Assembly: GCA_030066855.1 (NCBI GenBank)
Contig: JASJAU010000001.1
Location: 30,039-94,038 of the forward strand
DNA: 64,000 bases
Direction: 5' to 3'
From: Paracoccaceae bacterium
GTDB taxonomy: Bacteria; Pseudomonadota; Alphaproteobacteria; Rhodobacterales; Rhodobacteraceae
The notes under the pieces are model-generated. The model ran no database searches, was not told the DNA's origin, and worked only from the letters and a program-made list of their open reading frames with translations. Made by a program: the position numbers and the translations under genes. Shown here one piece after another: positions 9,646-18,040 of this stretch. Every line of letters begins with the position of its first letter. Positions within the stretch are counted from its first letter, which is position 1.

Positions 9646-9674
9646 GTTCTAGGGCCGGGGTCGGGGCGCGTCAA
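9646..9674 (-). promoter_or_regulatory. Sigma-70-type promoter for the tRNA-Asp pair
   Basis: On the minus strand, TTGACG (9674-9669) and TAGAAC (9651-9646) are separated by 17 bases. The predicted start is about 30 bp before the 5' end of the first tRNA-Asp. The near-consensus -35 and ideal spacing fit a stable-RNA promoter. Confidence 0.6.
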
Positions 9675-9694
9675 GCGGAATTGGGCCAGCCTGC

Positions 9695-10633
9695 TCACGC
9701 GATGGCGGACGCGGTCCAGAGGCTTGCGGCTCGCGCCTCGTCGCCGGTCTTGCCAAGGTGTCTGGCCAGCGTGTCAAAGACGATACGGACCCTCCGGCTG
9801 GTCTTCAACTCGCGCGGCGCGACGAGCCAGATCGGATACTCAAAGTCCACATCATCAGGGAGAATCCGGACCAGGCCCGGCGTGCTCTCTCCAATCGTGA
9901 CGTTGTTCACGCCAATCCCGAGCCCCCGGCAGGTCAGCTCATGATGCACCAGGTGGCTCCGCGAACGCACGACGACTTGGCTGACCGAGACGGGCGCGCC
10001 GATGCCCTGCAGCGCGTCAATCACCCCGTCGTCGTCGCCAATCCCTATCATGGGAACATCCCGCAAGTCCGCCATCGTGCGAAACGGCCCGTGTTCGGCG
10101 ACAAAAGTCTCGCTCGCGAAAAGACCGCCATGGTCCGACCGCACGCGCTTCCCGATCAGATCGAGATCCTTGGGCTCGGTGTTCCGGACGGCGATATCGG
10201 CCTCACGCCTTCTCAAGTCGCTCAGGCTGTTGGTTGCGATGATCTCCAGGACCAGGCCCGGATGGCTCTCTCGCAGCTCCTTCACGACAGCGGGCAGCAC
10301 GAAGGCCGAGGCCATTTCAGTGGCGGTGATCTTGACAATGCCCTCGACGGACTGAACCTGCCCCGAAGCCGCCAGCGACAGTCGAGCCGCCGCCGCGCCC
10401 ATCTCGCGCACATGCTCGGCCAGTTCCTGCCCCGAGGGCGTGAGCTCGAGCGACTTGCCCACCCGCTCGAAGAGCGGCACGCCGAGGCGTTCCTCCAGGG
10501 CCGACACCTGCCGACCAACCGTTGGCTGCGTGAGTTTCAGTACCCGCGCCGCGGCGGACAGGGACCCCTCCTCGACCGTCGCGAGAAAGGCCCGGACCTG
10601 GTTCCAGTCGAAATCCGATTCCGCTCCATTCAT
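9695..10633 (-). CDS. LysR-family transcriptional regulator
   Basis: A 312-aa LysR regulator. The N-terminal winged helix-turn-helix is clear: FDWNQVRAFLATVEEGSLSA, then AARVLKLTQPTVGRQVSALE and ERLGVPLFERVGKSLELTPSG. A type 2 periplasmic-binding-like effector domain occupies about residues 95-295. It is divergent from a methyltransferase-dehydrogenase pair across 88 bp, so it probably controls that pair. No ribosome-binding site precedes the ATG, and a promoter-like TTGCCA-N16-TATACA ends only 7 bases before it, so the mRNA may be leaderless. Confidence 0.93.
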   Translation of the reverse strand: MNGAESDFDWNQVRAFLATVEEGSLSAAARVLKLTQPTVGRQVSALEERLGVPLFERVGKSLELTPSGQELAEHVREMGAAAARLSLAASGQVQSVEGIVKITATEMASAFVLPAVVKELRESHPGLVLEIIATNSLSDLRRREADIAVRNTEPKDLDLIGKRVRSDHGGLFASETFVAEHGPFRTMADLRDVPMIGIGDDDGVIDALQGIGAPVSVSQVVVRSRSHLVHHELTCRGLGIGVNNVTIGESTPGLVRILPDDVDFEYPIWLVAPRELKTSRRVRIVFDTLARHLGKTGDEARAASLWTASAIA

Positions 10634-10640
10634 GCGTATT

Positions 10641-10668
10641 TGTATATCATCGCCACGGATTTTGGCAA
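10641..10668 (-). promoter_or_regulatory. Candidate promoter of the LysR gene (leaderless geometry)
   Basis: On the minus strand, TTGCCA (10668-10663), a 16-base spacer and TATACA (10646-10641). The expected start site falls at or within a base or two of the A of the lysR ATG (10633), leaving no room for a ribosome-binding site. Confidence 0.45.
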
Positions 10669-10721
10669 TTTTCCTGCATGAATGTTTGGATTAGGGTGAT
10701 TTCAACGAACGGAGCACAGAC

Positions 10722-11336
10722 ATGCAAAGCGAAGCGAAATTCTGGGACAAGATCGCGCCGGGCTACGCGAAAAAGCCGATCAGCGACGTCGCCTCCTATG
10801 AGAAAACGATGGATCGGGTGCGGAGCTACCTCAAGGCGACCGACCGCGTCTTGGAGCTGGGCTGCGGCACCGGATCGACCGCGATACTGCTCGCGCCGCT
10901 CGCTGATAGCTACATCGCCGGCGATATCTCCGGCGGCATGCTGGAAATCGGAGAGGAGAAGCGCGTCGCTGCGGGCGTCGACAACCTGAGCTTCCGGCAG
11001 GGCGCGACCGACGCCTTCGCAGGCGAGCGTTTTGACGTGGTGATGGGGTTCAACCTCTTCCACCTCGTCACCGACATGGAAGCAGATTTCGCGCTGATCC
11101 GGGACATGCTGCCCGAAGGCGGGCTCTTCATTCAGAAAAGCCCCGCGCTCGGCCGCCGCTGGTACCTGAAGCCGGTCATCGCCGCAATGCGCCTGATCGG
11201 CAAAGCGCCCCAGGTGCGATTCTTCGGATCCGAGGAGCTGGACCGCGCGGTCGAGGCCGCCGGGTTCGAGATCATCGAGACCGATACGATCCCGCCGACC
11301 GGCCCGAGCCGTTTCATTGTTGCGCGAAAGAGATGA
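10722..11336 (+). CDS. Class I SAM-dependent methyltransferase
   Basis: A 204-aa methyltransferase. SAM motif I is VLELGCGTGSTAILLA, strand 2 gives YIAGDISGGML, and motif IV is FDVVMGFNLFHLV. It starts just after the LysR intergenic region and is followed after 35 bp by a zinc-free medium-chain dehydrogenase on the same strand, so the two likely form one LysR-controlled operon. The methyl acceptor is unknown. The C-terminal segment (EELDRAVEAAGFEIIETDTI) is typical of small-molecule methyltransferases. Confidence 0.88.
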   Translation: MQSEAKFWDKIAPGYAKKPISDVASYEKTMDRVRSYLKATDRVLELGCGTGSTAILLAPLADSYIAGDISGGMLEIGEEKRVAAGVDNLSFRQGATDAFAGERFDVVMGFNLFHLVTDMEADFALIRDMLPEGGLFIQKSPALGRRWYLKPVIAAMRLIGKAPQVRFFGSEELDRAVEAAGFEIIETDTIPPTGPSRFIVARKR

Positions 11337-11371
11337 TGCCGGCGAGACCCGGCAAGAGAATGGAGAACACT

Positions 11372-12367
11372 ATGAAAGCCGCTGTGTACAAGACCTATGG
11401 GCCCGCCGACGTTGTCAGGATCGAGACGCGCGAAAAACCGGGACCCGCTGCGACCGAGCTTCTGGTCCGCGTCAAGGCGACTACCGTCACGACTGCCGAC
11501 TGGCGTCTCCGCGCCTCGGCCTTTCCGGGCGGCATGTGGCTTCCAGGCCGTCTGATGACCGGGCTCTTCAAACCCAGGAACCAGGTTCTTGGCGTGGAAT
11601 TCGCCGGCGTGGTTGAAGAAACGGGCGCCCAGGTGACCGGCTTCCATCTCGGCGACCGGGTGTTCGGCTTTGCAGGCCACGGCGCGCATGCGGAATACCT
11701 GACCATTGACGAGACGGCGGCGGTCGCTCCGATCCCTGCCGGTCTGGACGCGGCGGAGGCCACCGCGCTGCCCTTCGGCGCCGTGTCCGCGCTTGTCTTC
11801 TTGCGGGATACCGCCAGGATCAAGCCGGGTCAGGACGCGCTGATTATCGGTGCAAGCGGCAACGTGGGCATCTACGCGGTACAGATCGCCAAGGCCATGG
11901 GCGCGACGGTGACTGCGGTCGCGAGCGCCGGAAACCACGCGATGCTGCGCGAGCTTGGGGCGGACGAGGTGATCGATTACCGAGCCGAAGACCCGGTCTC
12001 GGGCGGCAGGCGCTATGACGTGATCTTCGAAACCGTCGGCGTGATCAAATTCGGTGCGGCGCGGAAAGCATTGAAAAACAACGGCTTGTTCGTGCCGCTC
12101 AACTTCTCGATCCTCGACGCGCTTCAGGGGCTTTGGAGCCAGTTCCGGGGCGGACGGAAGATGTTGATCAGCGTCAATGGCGACAAGCGCGAGGATCTGG
12201 ACTCGCTCGCCGAGATGATCACGGCGGGGACGCTCAAGCCCGTGATCGACACGGTCTTGCCGCTCGAGCGCATCCGTGACGCCTATCGCTACGTCGAAGG
12301 CCGGCACCGCAAGGGCTCGGTCGTGATCGAGGTCGCCAAACGGGCGAAACTGGCGCTGGCGGGCTGA
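11372..12367 (+). CDS. NAD(P)-dependent medium-chain dehydrogenase/quinone-reductase-like
   Basis: A 331-aa MDR-superfamily oxidoreductase. It has a GroES-like N-terminal domain (VLGVEFAGVVEETGAQVTGF) and a Rossmann domain with GASGNVGIYAVQIAKAMGA. The catalytic Cys/His zinc ligands of alcohol dehydrogenases are not seen, so it resembles the quinone oxidoreductase/YhdH/zeta-crystallin side of the family. The ATG at 11372 is favoured over 11333 and 11360 because GGAG sits about 7 bases upstream and MKAAVYK is the usual family start. It is the second gene of the group divergent from the LysR regulator. Confidence 0.88.
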   Translation: MKAAVYKTYGPADVVRIETREKPGPAATELLVRVKATTVTTADWRLRASAFPGGMWLPGRLMTGLFKPRNQVLGVEFAGVVEETGAQVTGFHLGDRVFGFAGHGAHAEYLTIDETAAVAPIPAGLDAAEATALPFGAVSALVFLRDTARIKPGQDALIIGASGNVGIYAVQIAKAMGATVTAVASAGNHAMLRELGADEVIDYRAEDPVSGGRRYDVIFETVGVIKFGAARKALKNNGLFVPLNFSILDALQGLWSQFRGGRKMLISVNGDKREDLDSLAEMITAGTLKPVIDTVLPLERIRDAYRYVEGRHRKGSVVIEVAKRAKLALAG

Positions 12368-12384
12368 CCGCCAGCGCGCCGCTC

Positions 12385-13326
12385 TCACCTTGGAGGCAGT
12401 GGAATGAACTCCTGATCATCCCCCGGCGGCAGGTGAAAGCGCTGGTTATGCTCCCAGTCGCCCTGCCGCCAAGCTTCCTTCGCCTCCTCGATCCGCTCCT
12501 TCGAGGAAGCCACGAAGTTCCACCAGATGTACCGGGGTCCTTCCAGCGTCTCGCCGCCCAGGACCATGACCCGCGCGCCCTGATCGCCCGCCTTCATCGA
12601 GACCTTGTCGCCGGGACGGAAGACCATCATGCGTCCCGCTTCGAACGACTGGCCGCCGATCTCGACGGAACCCTCGACGACGTAAGCGCCCCGATCCTCG
12701 TGATCGTCCGGCAGCGGAATGGCCGCGCCCGCCTCGAGAACCGCGTCGGCGTAGATCATTTCGGACGGCGTTGCGACCGGCGCCTTTTCGCCCCAGCCCG
12801 TGCCGAGGATGAGCCGCACGGATTTCCCCTCGCCCTTGAGGTAAGGCAGTGCATCCTTCGCCGCATGCTCGAAGCGCGGCGCATGGTCCTCGTGGTCTTT
12901 CGGTAAGGCAACCCAAGTCTGGATGCCGAAGAACGGCATGGGTTCGGTCTGGGTCTCGTCGTCCGTCCGTTCGGAATGAGTGATGCCCTGCCCCGCAACC
13001 ATCCAATTGACCGCGCCCGGCTCGATCCAGGCGTCGGTGCCGAGGCTGTCGCGGTGGTGCATGCGGCCGCGATAGAGATAGCTGATCGTGGCCAGCCCTA
13101 TATGTGGGTGCGGGCGCACGTCCATGCCCTTCGTCGGCAGAAACTCCGCCGGGCCCATCTGATCGAAGAAGATGAACGGCCCGACCATCTGCCGCCGTGG
13201 CGCGGGCAAGGCGCGGCGCACCTCGAAGGCGCCCAGATCGCGGGCGCGGGGAATGATCACGGTCTCGATGGCGTCGACCTCGTCGCCGGTGGGGCAATGC
13301 GGGTCAAGCGCGGGGTTCCAGCTCAT
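12385..13326 (-). CDS. Pirin-family cupin protein
   Basis: A 313-aa bicupin of the pirin family. Metal ligands of the N-terminal cupin are visible: the two His in RPHPHIGLATISYLY and the His and Glu in GQGITHSERTDDE. The C-terminal conserved block is GGETLEGPRYIWWNFVASS. Bacterial pirins include quercetin 2,3-dioxygenases and regulators of pyruvate metabolism; nothing here tells which. It is convergent with the dehydrogenase at 12367 (17 bp apart). A partial FNR-like half-site lies just upstream but is too degenerate to call. Confidence 0.92.
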   Translation of the reverse strand: MSWNPALDPHCPTGDEVDAIETVIIPRARDLGAFEVRRALPAPRRQMVGPFIFFDQMGPAEFLPTKGMDVRPHPHIGLATISYLYRGRMHHRDSLGTDAWIEPGAVNWMVAGQGITHSERTDDETQTEPMPFFGIQTWVALPKDHEDHAPRFEHAAKDALPYLKGEGKSVRLILGTGWGEKAPVATPSEMIYADAVLEAGAAIPLPDDHEDRGAYVVEGSVEIGGQSFEAGRMMVFRPGDKVSMKAGDQGARVMVLGGETLEGPRYIWWNFVASSKERIEEAKEAWRQGDWEHNQRFHLPPGDDQEFIPLPPR

Positions 13327-13432
13327 TTGAACGCTCCTATTCTGCTGCGCCTTGATCTAGTGCAGAACAACACCGCACACCACATGCCAAAACGCATGGT
13401 TTCTGTGCGATTTCGCGAAATGCGGAGATGAT

Positions 13433-13508
<76 letters not shown>

Positions 13509-13521
13509 TCCCGGCGCCCTG

Positions 13522-13550
13522 TCTCTAAACGCTTGGCCCGACGTCTTCAA
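13522..13550 (-). promoter_or_regulatory. Candidate promoter for tRNA-Val (TAC)
   Basis: On the minus strand, TTGAAG (13550-13545), a 17-base spacer and TAGAGA (13527-13522), just upstream of the tRNA 5' end. The -10 is weak, so confidence is low. Confidence 0.35.
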
Positions 13551-13584
13551 CACCCGGTTCTCGCGGTTTGGTTTTTCACAGATC

Positions 13585-13598
13585 TTGATCACGATCAG
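13585..13598 (+). promoter_or_regulatory. FNR-like box upstream of the GerW-like gene
   Basis: TTGATCACGATCAG matches TTGAT-N4-ATCAA in all but the last base. It lies 61 bp before the ATG of the GerW-like gene. With the box centred at -41.5, transcription would start near 13633. The -10 there (TACGGT) is poor, so activation is plausible but not shown. Confidence 0.5.
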
Positions 13599-13658
13599 TG
13601 CGCCGGCAGGGCGCCGCCCTCTACGGTCCTCCACGGCATACTTGTTGGAGATTTGATC

Positions 13659-14009
13659 ATGGAAGATGTTGAAAGACTGCTGAAGGGAACGGTCGAGGAG
13701 CTCGACAAGCTACTGAACGCCAAGAACGTGCTGGGCGACCCGATTGAACGCGAAGGCGCGACGGTCATTCCTCTGGTGAGCTATGGCTTTGGGTTTGGCG
13801 CCGGCGGCGGGGAAGGCTCAAAGGTGAGCGGCTTGGGCGGCACCGGCGCGGGCGGCGGCATCAAGCCCATAGGCGCGATCATTCTGGACTCCGACGGCGC
13901 CCGCGTCGAGGCGATCAAGGGCACGGTGAGCTCCGTTGCTCAGGTCATCGGAGAGACTGCGGCCCACGCCATCGACAAGCGCGGAAGCAAGCCCGACGCC
14001 TCCGGCTGA
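13659..14009 (+). CDS. GerW/YtfJ-family protein (Spore_YtfJ domain)
   Basis: A 116-aa protein of the GerW (YtfJ) family, named for a Bacillus sporulation and germination gene but also present in non-sporulating bacteria. An amphipathic N-terminal helix (VERLLKGTVEELDKLL) is followed by the conserved core: DPIEREGATVIPLVSYGFG, then the glycine-rich FGAGGGEG and GGTGAGGGIKPIGAIIL, then ARVEAIKG. The ATG at 13659 has TTGGAG 8 bases upstream; an in-frame start at 13533 would overlap the tRNA promoter region. It is first in a run of three genes and is followed after 5 bp by a DUF2953 gene, the same partner order seen with Bacillus ytfJ/ytfI. Molecular function is not known to me. Confidence 0.85.
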   Translation: MEDVERLLKGTVEELDKLLNAKNVLGDPIEREGATVIPLVSYGFGFGAGGGEGSKVSGLGGTGAGGGIKPIGAIILDSDGARVEAIKGTVSSVAQVIGETAAHAIDKRGSKPDASG

Positions 14010-14014
14010 CGGCA

Positions 14015-14590
14015 ATGTGGGTTTTTGGATGGGTGGCGCTTGGGGCGCTTGGGGCTGTCCTCGGCCTCATCCTGGCGCTCTTGTGCCTGCCGATTATCCT
14101 GATCGGAGAAGCCTGCGCGGGCGAGCGGACATCGCTCAGCCTGCGCGCGCGGGCGTTCGGCGGCCTGGCGCCGCCCATCGAGCTGACTGGGAAGTCAGAC
14201 AAGCCTAGGAAGAAAGAAAAGAAAAAGGAGAAGCGGCGCGAAAAGAAAAAACCGCGCCGGTTCGGAGGCGGTCGCAATCGCGGGTCCGACATGATCGCCG
14301 CGCTGCCAAGACTGATTGGGGGCCTCCTCTCTGCCGTTTACATCGACAGGCTGGAGCTCGACGCCGATTTCGGGCTCGAAGACCCGGCGGAAACGGGCCA
14401 TCTCTACGGTCTGCTCTGCCCGGTCCTCTACGGGTTCCCACCGTCCCCGCGGCGGAGGATCGCGATCCGGCCGGTCTTCGGCCAGACCTGCTTTCGGGCG
14501 GAAGCCAAGGGCGCGGTTCGCGTCACACCAGTGGCTTTGCTGCCGCCGGTGGCGGGGTTCGTCTGGCAGATCTGGGGGCCCAAGCGATGA
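14015..14590 (+). CDS. DUF2953/YtfI-like membrane protein
   Basis: A 191-aa protein with an N-terminal transmembrane helix (residues 4-28, WVALGALGAVLGLILALLCL) and a beta-rich stretch. A strongly basic linker follows at about residues 59-84 (about 20 Lys/Arg, coded by an A-rich tract near 14208-14255). The C-terminal block has LELDADFGLEDPAETGHLYG and IAIRPVFGQ, as in DUF2953. The family is best known as YtfI, the neighbour of YtfJ in spore formers. Here it lies 5 bp downstream of the GerW/YtfJ-like gene and overlaps the next start by 4 bp (ATGA), so the three are probably translated together. The basic linker may bind phospholipid or nucleic acid; that is inference. Confidence 0.75.
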   Translation: MWVFGWVALGALGAVLGLILALLCLPIILIGEACAGERTSLSLRARAFGGLAPPIELTGKSDKPRKKEKKKEKRREKKKPRRFGGGRNRGSDMIAALPRLIGGLLSAVYIDRLELDADFGLEDPAETGHLYGLLCPVLYGFPPSPRRRIAIRPVFGQTCFRAEAKGAVRVTPVALLPPVAGFVWQIWGPKR

Positions 14591-14841
14591 TCCGGTCGAT
14601 CGAGGGGCCGCGTCGGGTCGGATCGGCCAGGATCGCCGCGATCGTCGAAACCCGGCGCGAGGTGCGTGGGACCGGGCTCGGCATCGTCGGTTCGGCCTCG
14701 CGCGGGCCGGCGGCCATCGTCTTCCTCGCGGCCGGCGTCCTGTCTGGAGTGCGTCCGGACGGCGCGCAGATGGATGAGAATGAACTGGAGCGGCTCTGGC
14801 CCGGGATCGCCGACGTCTTTGAGGAGGGCGACGTCGATTGA
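14587..14841 (+). CDS. Small protein of unknown function in the GerW/DUF2953 operon
   Basis: An 84-aa protein I do not recognise. It starts in an ATGA overlap with the DUF2953 gene, which argues for translational coupling. The first half is basic and beta-like (MIRSIEGPRRVGSARIAAIV), the middle is Gly/Ala-rich and hydrophobic (GPAAIVFLAAGVLSGV), and the C-terminus is acidic (LERLWPGIADVFEEGDVD). It ends 10 bp before the convergent soxR stop. It has no signal peptide. Confidence 0.7.
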   Translation: MIRSIEGPRRVGSARIAAIVETRREVRGTGLGIVGSASRGPAAIVFLAAGVLSGVRPDGAQMDENELERLWPGIADVFEEGDVD

Positions 14842-14851
14842 TACGGTCGGA

Positions 14852-15328
14852 TCAACTCCTTCCCACCTCATCTGCCCGTTCCGACGCGCCGCCGATCCAG
14901 CGCCGCGCGCCAGGGCCGTTCTGCGCCAGCTTGTCCTCGGCATTGTAGAGCGGGCAGCTTTCCAGCGAGAGGCACCCGCAGCCAATGCAGAAGTGCATCT
15001 GATCGCGGAGCCGTGTCAGAATCGCGATCCGCGCATCCAGCAGGTCGGCCCAAGGCGCGGCGGCGTTCGACCAGTCCTCTTTGCCCACCGCCGCAGTTCT
15101 CGGGATCTGATCGAGCACGGTCCGCACCTCGGACAGTGGTATGCCGACCGATTGCGCGATTCTGGCAATCGCGACCCGGCGCAGCTCTCGCCTGTCATAA
15201 CGGCGGTGGTTTGCAGGCGTCCGCCAGCTTTCGATCAGACCTTCGGCCTCATAGAAATGCAGCGTCGAGACCGGCACGCCCGCGCGCGCCGCCATCTCGC
15301 CGACACTCAGGTCATTCGCTTTGGGCAA
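14852..15328 (-). CDS. soxR: Redox-sensing MerR-family activator SoxR
   Basis: A 158-aa SoxR. The MerR DNA-binding domain reads LSVGEMAARAGVPVSTLHFY then EAEGLIESWRTPANHRRYDR. The dimer helix is followed by the [2Fe-2S] ligands CIGCGCLSLESC, the signature C-x2-C-x-C-x5-C of SoxR, and SCPLYN. SoxR senses redox-cycling compounds through this cluster. The start is a TTG at 15328 with GAGGA about 7 bases upstream. That GAGGA is part of a SoxR operator (15337-15354), so the protein probably controls its own synthesis. This regulator is unrelated to the sarcosine oxidase sox genes further right. Confidence 0.93.
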   Translation of the reverse strand: MPKANDLSVGEMAARAGVPVSTLHFYEAEGLIESWRTPANHRRYDRRELRRVAIARIAQSVGIPLSEVRTVLDQIPRTAAVGKEDWSNAAAPWADLLDARIAILTRLRDQMHFCIGCGCLSLESCPLYNAEDKLAQNGPGARRWIGGASERADEVGRS

Positions 15329-15336
15329 AAGTCTAT

Positions 15337-15354
15337 CCTCAAGTCAGCTTGAGG
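15337..15354. promoter_or_regulatory. SoxR operator (near-perfect dyad)
   Basis: CCTCAAGTCAGCTTGAGG matches the E. coli SoxR site of soxS (CCTCAAG-N4-CTTGAGG). All 14 arm bases are conserved and only the central four differ. It lies 8 bp upstream of the soxR start codon. On the minus strand TGATCC and TAGACT flank it as weak -35 and -10 elements. The right arm doubles as the soxR ribosome-binding site. Confidence 0.85.
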
Positions 15355-15406
15355 ATCAGGCTGACAGCAGTGCGCCCGCGCCGCAAGTCCGCCTGTGGGG
15401 AGAAGA

Positions 15407-15481
15407 TGGTGGGTGATGAGAGATTTGAACTCCCGACATCTTCGATGTGAACGAAGCGCTCTACCACTGAGCTAATCACCC
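15407..15481 (-). tRNA. tRNA-Val (CAC)
   Basis: A 75-nt tRNA on the minus strand. It has the same GGGTGAT/ATCACCC acceptor stem, discriminator A and encoded CCA as the tRNA-Val at 13433. The anticodon loop TTCACAT gives CAC (codon GTG). It differs in the anticodon region, by one fewer T in the D loop and by two bases in the T loop. Confidence 0.95.
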
Positions 15482-15491
15482 GCCGCCGCGT

Positions 15492-15520
15492 CTCTTAGCG
15501 CCCGCAAATGCTAAGCGCAA
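15492..15520 (-). promoter_or_regulatory. Candidate promoter for tRNA-Val (CAC)
   Basis: On the minus strand, TTGCGC (15520-15515), a 17-base spacer and TAAGAG (15497-15492), 11 bp before the tRNA 5' end. Both hexamers are only partial matches. Confidence 0.35.
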
Positions 15521-15583
15521 GGCAGTCGCGCAGACCGTCGGACCGTCGATGCTCGGCTTTGGCTTGAAGGCAGGAGGGATTAC

Positions 15584-15613
15584 AAAAACGGCCCCTCGAA
15601 AGGGGCCGTTTTT
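15584..15613. terminator. Rho-independent terminator of lon (bidirectional)
   Basis: A perfect 13-bp stem, AAAAACGGCCCCT paired with AGGGGCCGTTTTT, closes a 4-base loop (CGAA). It has a T run on either strand and lies 15 bp past the lon stop codon. Confidence 0.92.
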
Positions 15614-15628
15614 CAGATTGCATCCAGA

Positions 15629-18040
15629 TCAGTGCGCGGTCGCGCCAGACCCGCTCTCGCCCTGCGCCGCCGCGCGAGCCGCTGCCGCCGCTTCTTCGGC
15701 TGCCTCGTCCCATTCGATCGCCTCGGGCGTATCGATGAGCGCGAGTTTCAGCACTTCGCTCACATGCTCGACCGGGATGATCTCCAGCCCGTCCTTAACG
15801 TTGTCCGGGATTTCGGCGAGGTCCTTCTCGTTCTCCTCTGGGATCAGGACGGTCTTGATGCCACCCCTGAGCGCCGCGAGTAGCTTCTCCTTGAGACCGC
15901 CAATCGGCATTGCGTTGCCGCGCAGCGAGACCTCGCCGGTCATGGCGATGTCCTTGCGAACGGGAATCTGAGTCAGAACCGACACGATCGAGGTCACCAT
16001 TGCGAGACCGGCCGAGGGTCCGTCCTTTGGCGTAGCCCCATCTGGCACGTGGACGTGGATGTCGAGCGTGTCGAATTTGGGCGGCTTCACCCCGATCTGC
16101 GGCGCGATCGAGCGGACGTAGCTTGAGGCGGCGTCGATTGATTCCTTCATCACTTCGCCAAGCTTACCCGTCGTCTTCATCCGGCCCTTACCGGGCAGGC
16201 GCAGCGCCTCGATCGAGAGAAGATCGCCTCCGACGCTCGTCCAGGCCAGACCCGTAACGACACCAACCTGATCCTCCTTCTCAGCCAGACCATAGCGGAA
16301 CCGCTTCACGCCAAGGAAATCTTCAAGATCCCCAGGCTTTACGGTGACTTTCTCATCCTGCTTTCGGACGATCTTGGTCACCGCCTTCCGGGCCAGCTTT
16401 GCGATCTCGCGCTCGAGGTTTCGCACGCCCGCCTCGCGGGTGTAGGTGCGGATGACCTCGGTCAGCGCCTCGTCGGTCAGCTCGAACTCCATGTCCTTCA
16501 GTCCGTGGTTCTTGACCTGCTTGTGGATCAGATGCTGTTTGGCGATTTCGCGCTTCTCGTCCTCGGTGTAGCCGGCGAGCGGAATGATCTCCATCCGGTC
16601 CAGAAGCGGGCCAGGCATGTTGTAGGAGTTCGCCGTCGTCAGGAACATCACGTTCGAAAGGTCGTATTCGACCTCGAGATAGTGGTCGACGAAGGTATTG
16701 TTCTGCTCCGGATCGAGCACTTCCAGCATGGCCGACGCCGGGTCGCCCCGGAAGTCCTGACCCATCTTGTCGATCTCGTCGAGCAGAATGAGCGGGTTTG
16801 TCGTCTTGGCCTTTTTCAGCGCCTGGATGATCTTGCCGGGCATCGAGCCGATATAGGTCCGGCGGTGACCTCGGATTTCGCTCTCGTCCCGCACGCCGCC
16901 GAGCGAGATGCGAATGAACTCGCGCCCCGTGGCCTTGGCGACCGATTTGCCGAGAGAGGTTTTGCCCACGCCCGGAGGTCCGACGAGGCACATGATCGGC
17001 CCCTTCAGCTTCTTCGAGCGCTGCTGAACGGCAAGATACTCGACAATCCGCTCTTTGACCTTCTCGAGCCCGTAGTGATCGTCATCGAGGATCTTTTGGG
17101 CGCGGGTCAGGTCTTTCTTCACGCGGGATTTGGTGCCCCACGGAATCGACAGCATCCAGTCGAGGTAGTTGCGCACGACTGTCGCCTCAGCCGACATCGG
17201 ACTCATGGATTTGAGCTTCTTCAGCTCGCCCTCGGCCTTCTCTCGGGCTTCTTTCGACAGCTTGGTCTCGGCGATCTTCTCTTCCAGCTCGGCGATTTCG
17301 TTCGAGCCGTCCTCGCCCTCGCCCAGCTCCTTCTGAATGGCCTTCATCTGCTCATTCAGATAGTACTCGCGCTGGGTGCGCTCCATCTGCGATTTGACGC
17401 GCGTCTTGATCTTCTTCTCGACCTGCAGAACCGACATCTCGCCCTGCATCAGTCCGAAGACGGCCTCGAGCCGCTCGGAGACCGATAGCGTTTCAAGAAG
17501 CTTCTGCTTCTGATCGACTTCGACGCCGAGGTGACCGGAAACGAGGTCTGCGAGTTTGGCGGCTTCGCGCGTGTCGCTGACCTGGCTTAACGCCTCTTCG
17601 GGGATGTTCTTCTTGACCTTGGCGTAGCGCTCGAACTCCTCCGCAACTGAGCGGACGATGGCCGCAACGGCCTCCTCATCCCCGGTCTCCTCCTCAAGAG
17701 GCGCCGCATAGGCCTCGAAGAACGAGTCGTTATCGATGAATTCAGTGATCTCGACGCGCGAGCGGCCTTCGACAAGCACCTTGACCGTGCCGTCCGGCAG
17801 CTTGAGAAGCTGCAGCACGTTGGCCAGAACGCCGACCTGGAAGATGCCGTCGGTCGTGGGATCGTCGACCGCCGGATCGACCTGCGACGACAGCAGGATC
17901 TGCTTGTCGTCCTGCATCACCTCCTCCAGCGCGCGGACCGATTTGTCGCGTCCGACGAAGAGCGGCACGATCATGTGCGGGAAGACCACGATGTCGCGCA
18001 GCGGCAGCACTGGGAACGAGGTTTCGAATTGCTCTGTCAT
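15629..18040 (-). CDS. lon: ATP-dependent protease Lon
   Basis: An ATP-dependent serine protease of 803 aa that degrades misfolded and regulatory proteins in the cytoplasm. Domains in order: the N-terminal substrate-binding LON domain ([20 protein letters not shown]), a coiled-coil, the AAA+ module with Walker [13 protein letters not shown] and Walker [12 protein letters not shown], and the protease domain with catalytic Ser in [11 protein letters not shown] and the Lys about 40 residues later. The start at 18040 has AAGGA upstream, and [16 protein letters not shown] is a normal Lon N-terminus; the open frame continues to 18196 but adds only non-conserved residues. A heat-shock-type promoter lies 77-106 bp upstream and a strong terminator follows. 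Confidence 0.98.
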   Translation of the reverse strand: MTEQFETSFPVLPLRDIVVFPHMIVPLFVGRDKSVRALEEVMQDDKQILLSSQVDPAVDDPTTDGIFQVGVLANVLQLLKLPDGTVKVLVEGRSRVEITEFIDNDSFFEAYAAPLEEETGDEEAVAAIVRSVAEEFERYAKVKKNIPEEALSQVSDTREAAKLADLVSGHLGVEVDQKQKLLETLSVSERLEAVFGLMQGEMSVLQVEKKIKTRVKSQMERTQREYYLNEQMKAIQKELGEGEDGSNEIAELEEKIAETKLSKEAREKAEGELKKLKSMSPMSAEATVVRNYLDWMLSIPWGTKSRVKKDLTRAQKILDDDHYGLEKVKERIVEYLAVQQRSKKLKGPIMCLVGPPGVGKTSLGKSVAKATGREFIRISLGGVRDESEIRGHRRTYIGSMPGKIIQALKKAKTTNPLILLDEIDKMGQDFRGDPASAMLEVLDPEQNNTFVDHYLEVEYDLSNVMFLTTANSYNMPGPLLDRMEIIPLAGYTEDEKREIAKQHLIHKQVKNHGLKDMEFELTDEALTEVIRTYTREAGVRNLEREIAKLARKAVTKIVRKQDEKVTVKPGDLEDFLGVKRFRYGLAEKEDQVGVVTGLAWTSVGGDLLSIEALRLPGKGRMKTTGKLGEVMKESIDAASSYVRSIAPQIGVKPPKFDTLDIHVHVPDGATPKDGPSAGLAMVTSIVSVLTQIPVRKDIAMTGEVSLRGNAMPIGGLKEKLLAALRGGIKTVLIPEENEKDLAEIPDNVKDGLEIIPVEHVSEVLKLALIDTPEAIEWDEAAEEAAAAARAAAQGESGSGATAH

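Noticed and set aside
13344..13358. TTGATCTAGTGCAG as an FNR box upstream of pirin
   Set aside because: Only one half matches; the second half has too many changes.
14180..14260. The A-rich tract in the DUF2953 gene as a frameshift or insertion
   Set aside because: The frame stays open and the codons give a Lys/Arg linker; basic linkers of this sort are tolerated in membrane proteins.
14852..15354. soxR as regulator of the sarcosine oxidase sox operon
   Set aside because: The shared name is historical. The protein is the [2Fe-2S] MerR-type redox sensor and the operons are 45 kb apart with no matching operator upstream of soxB.
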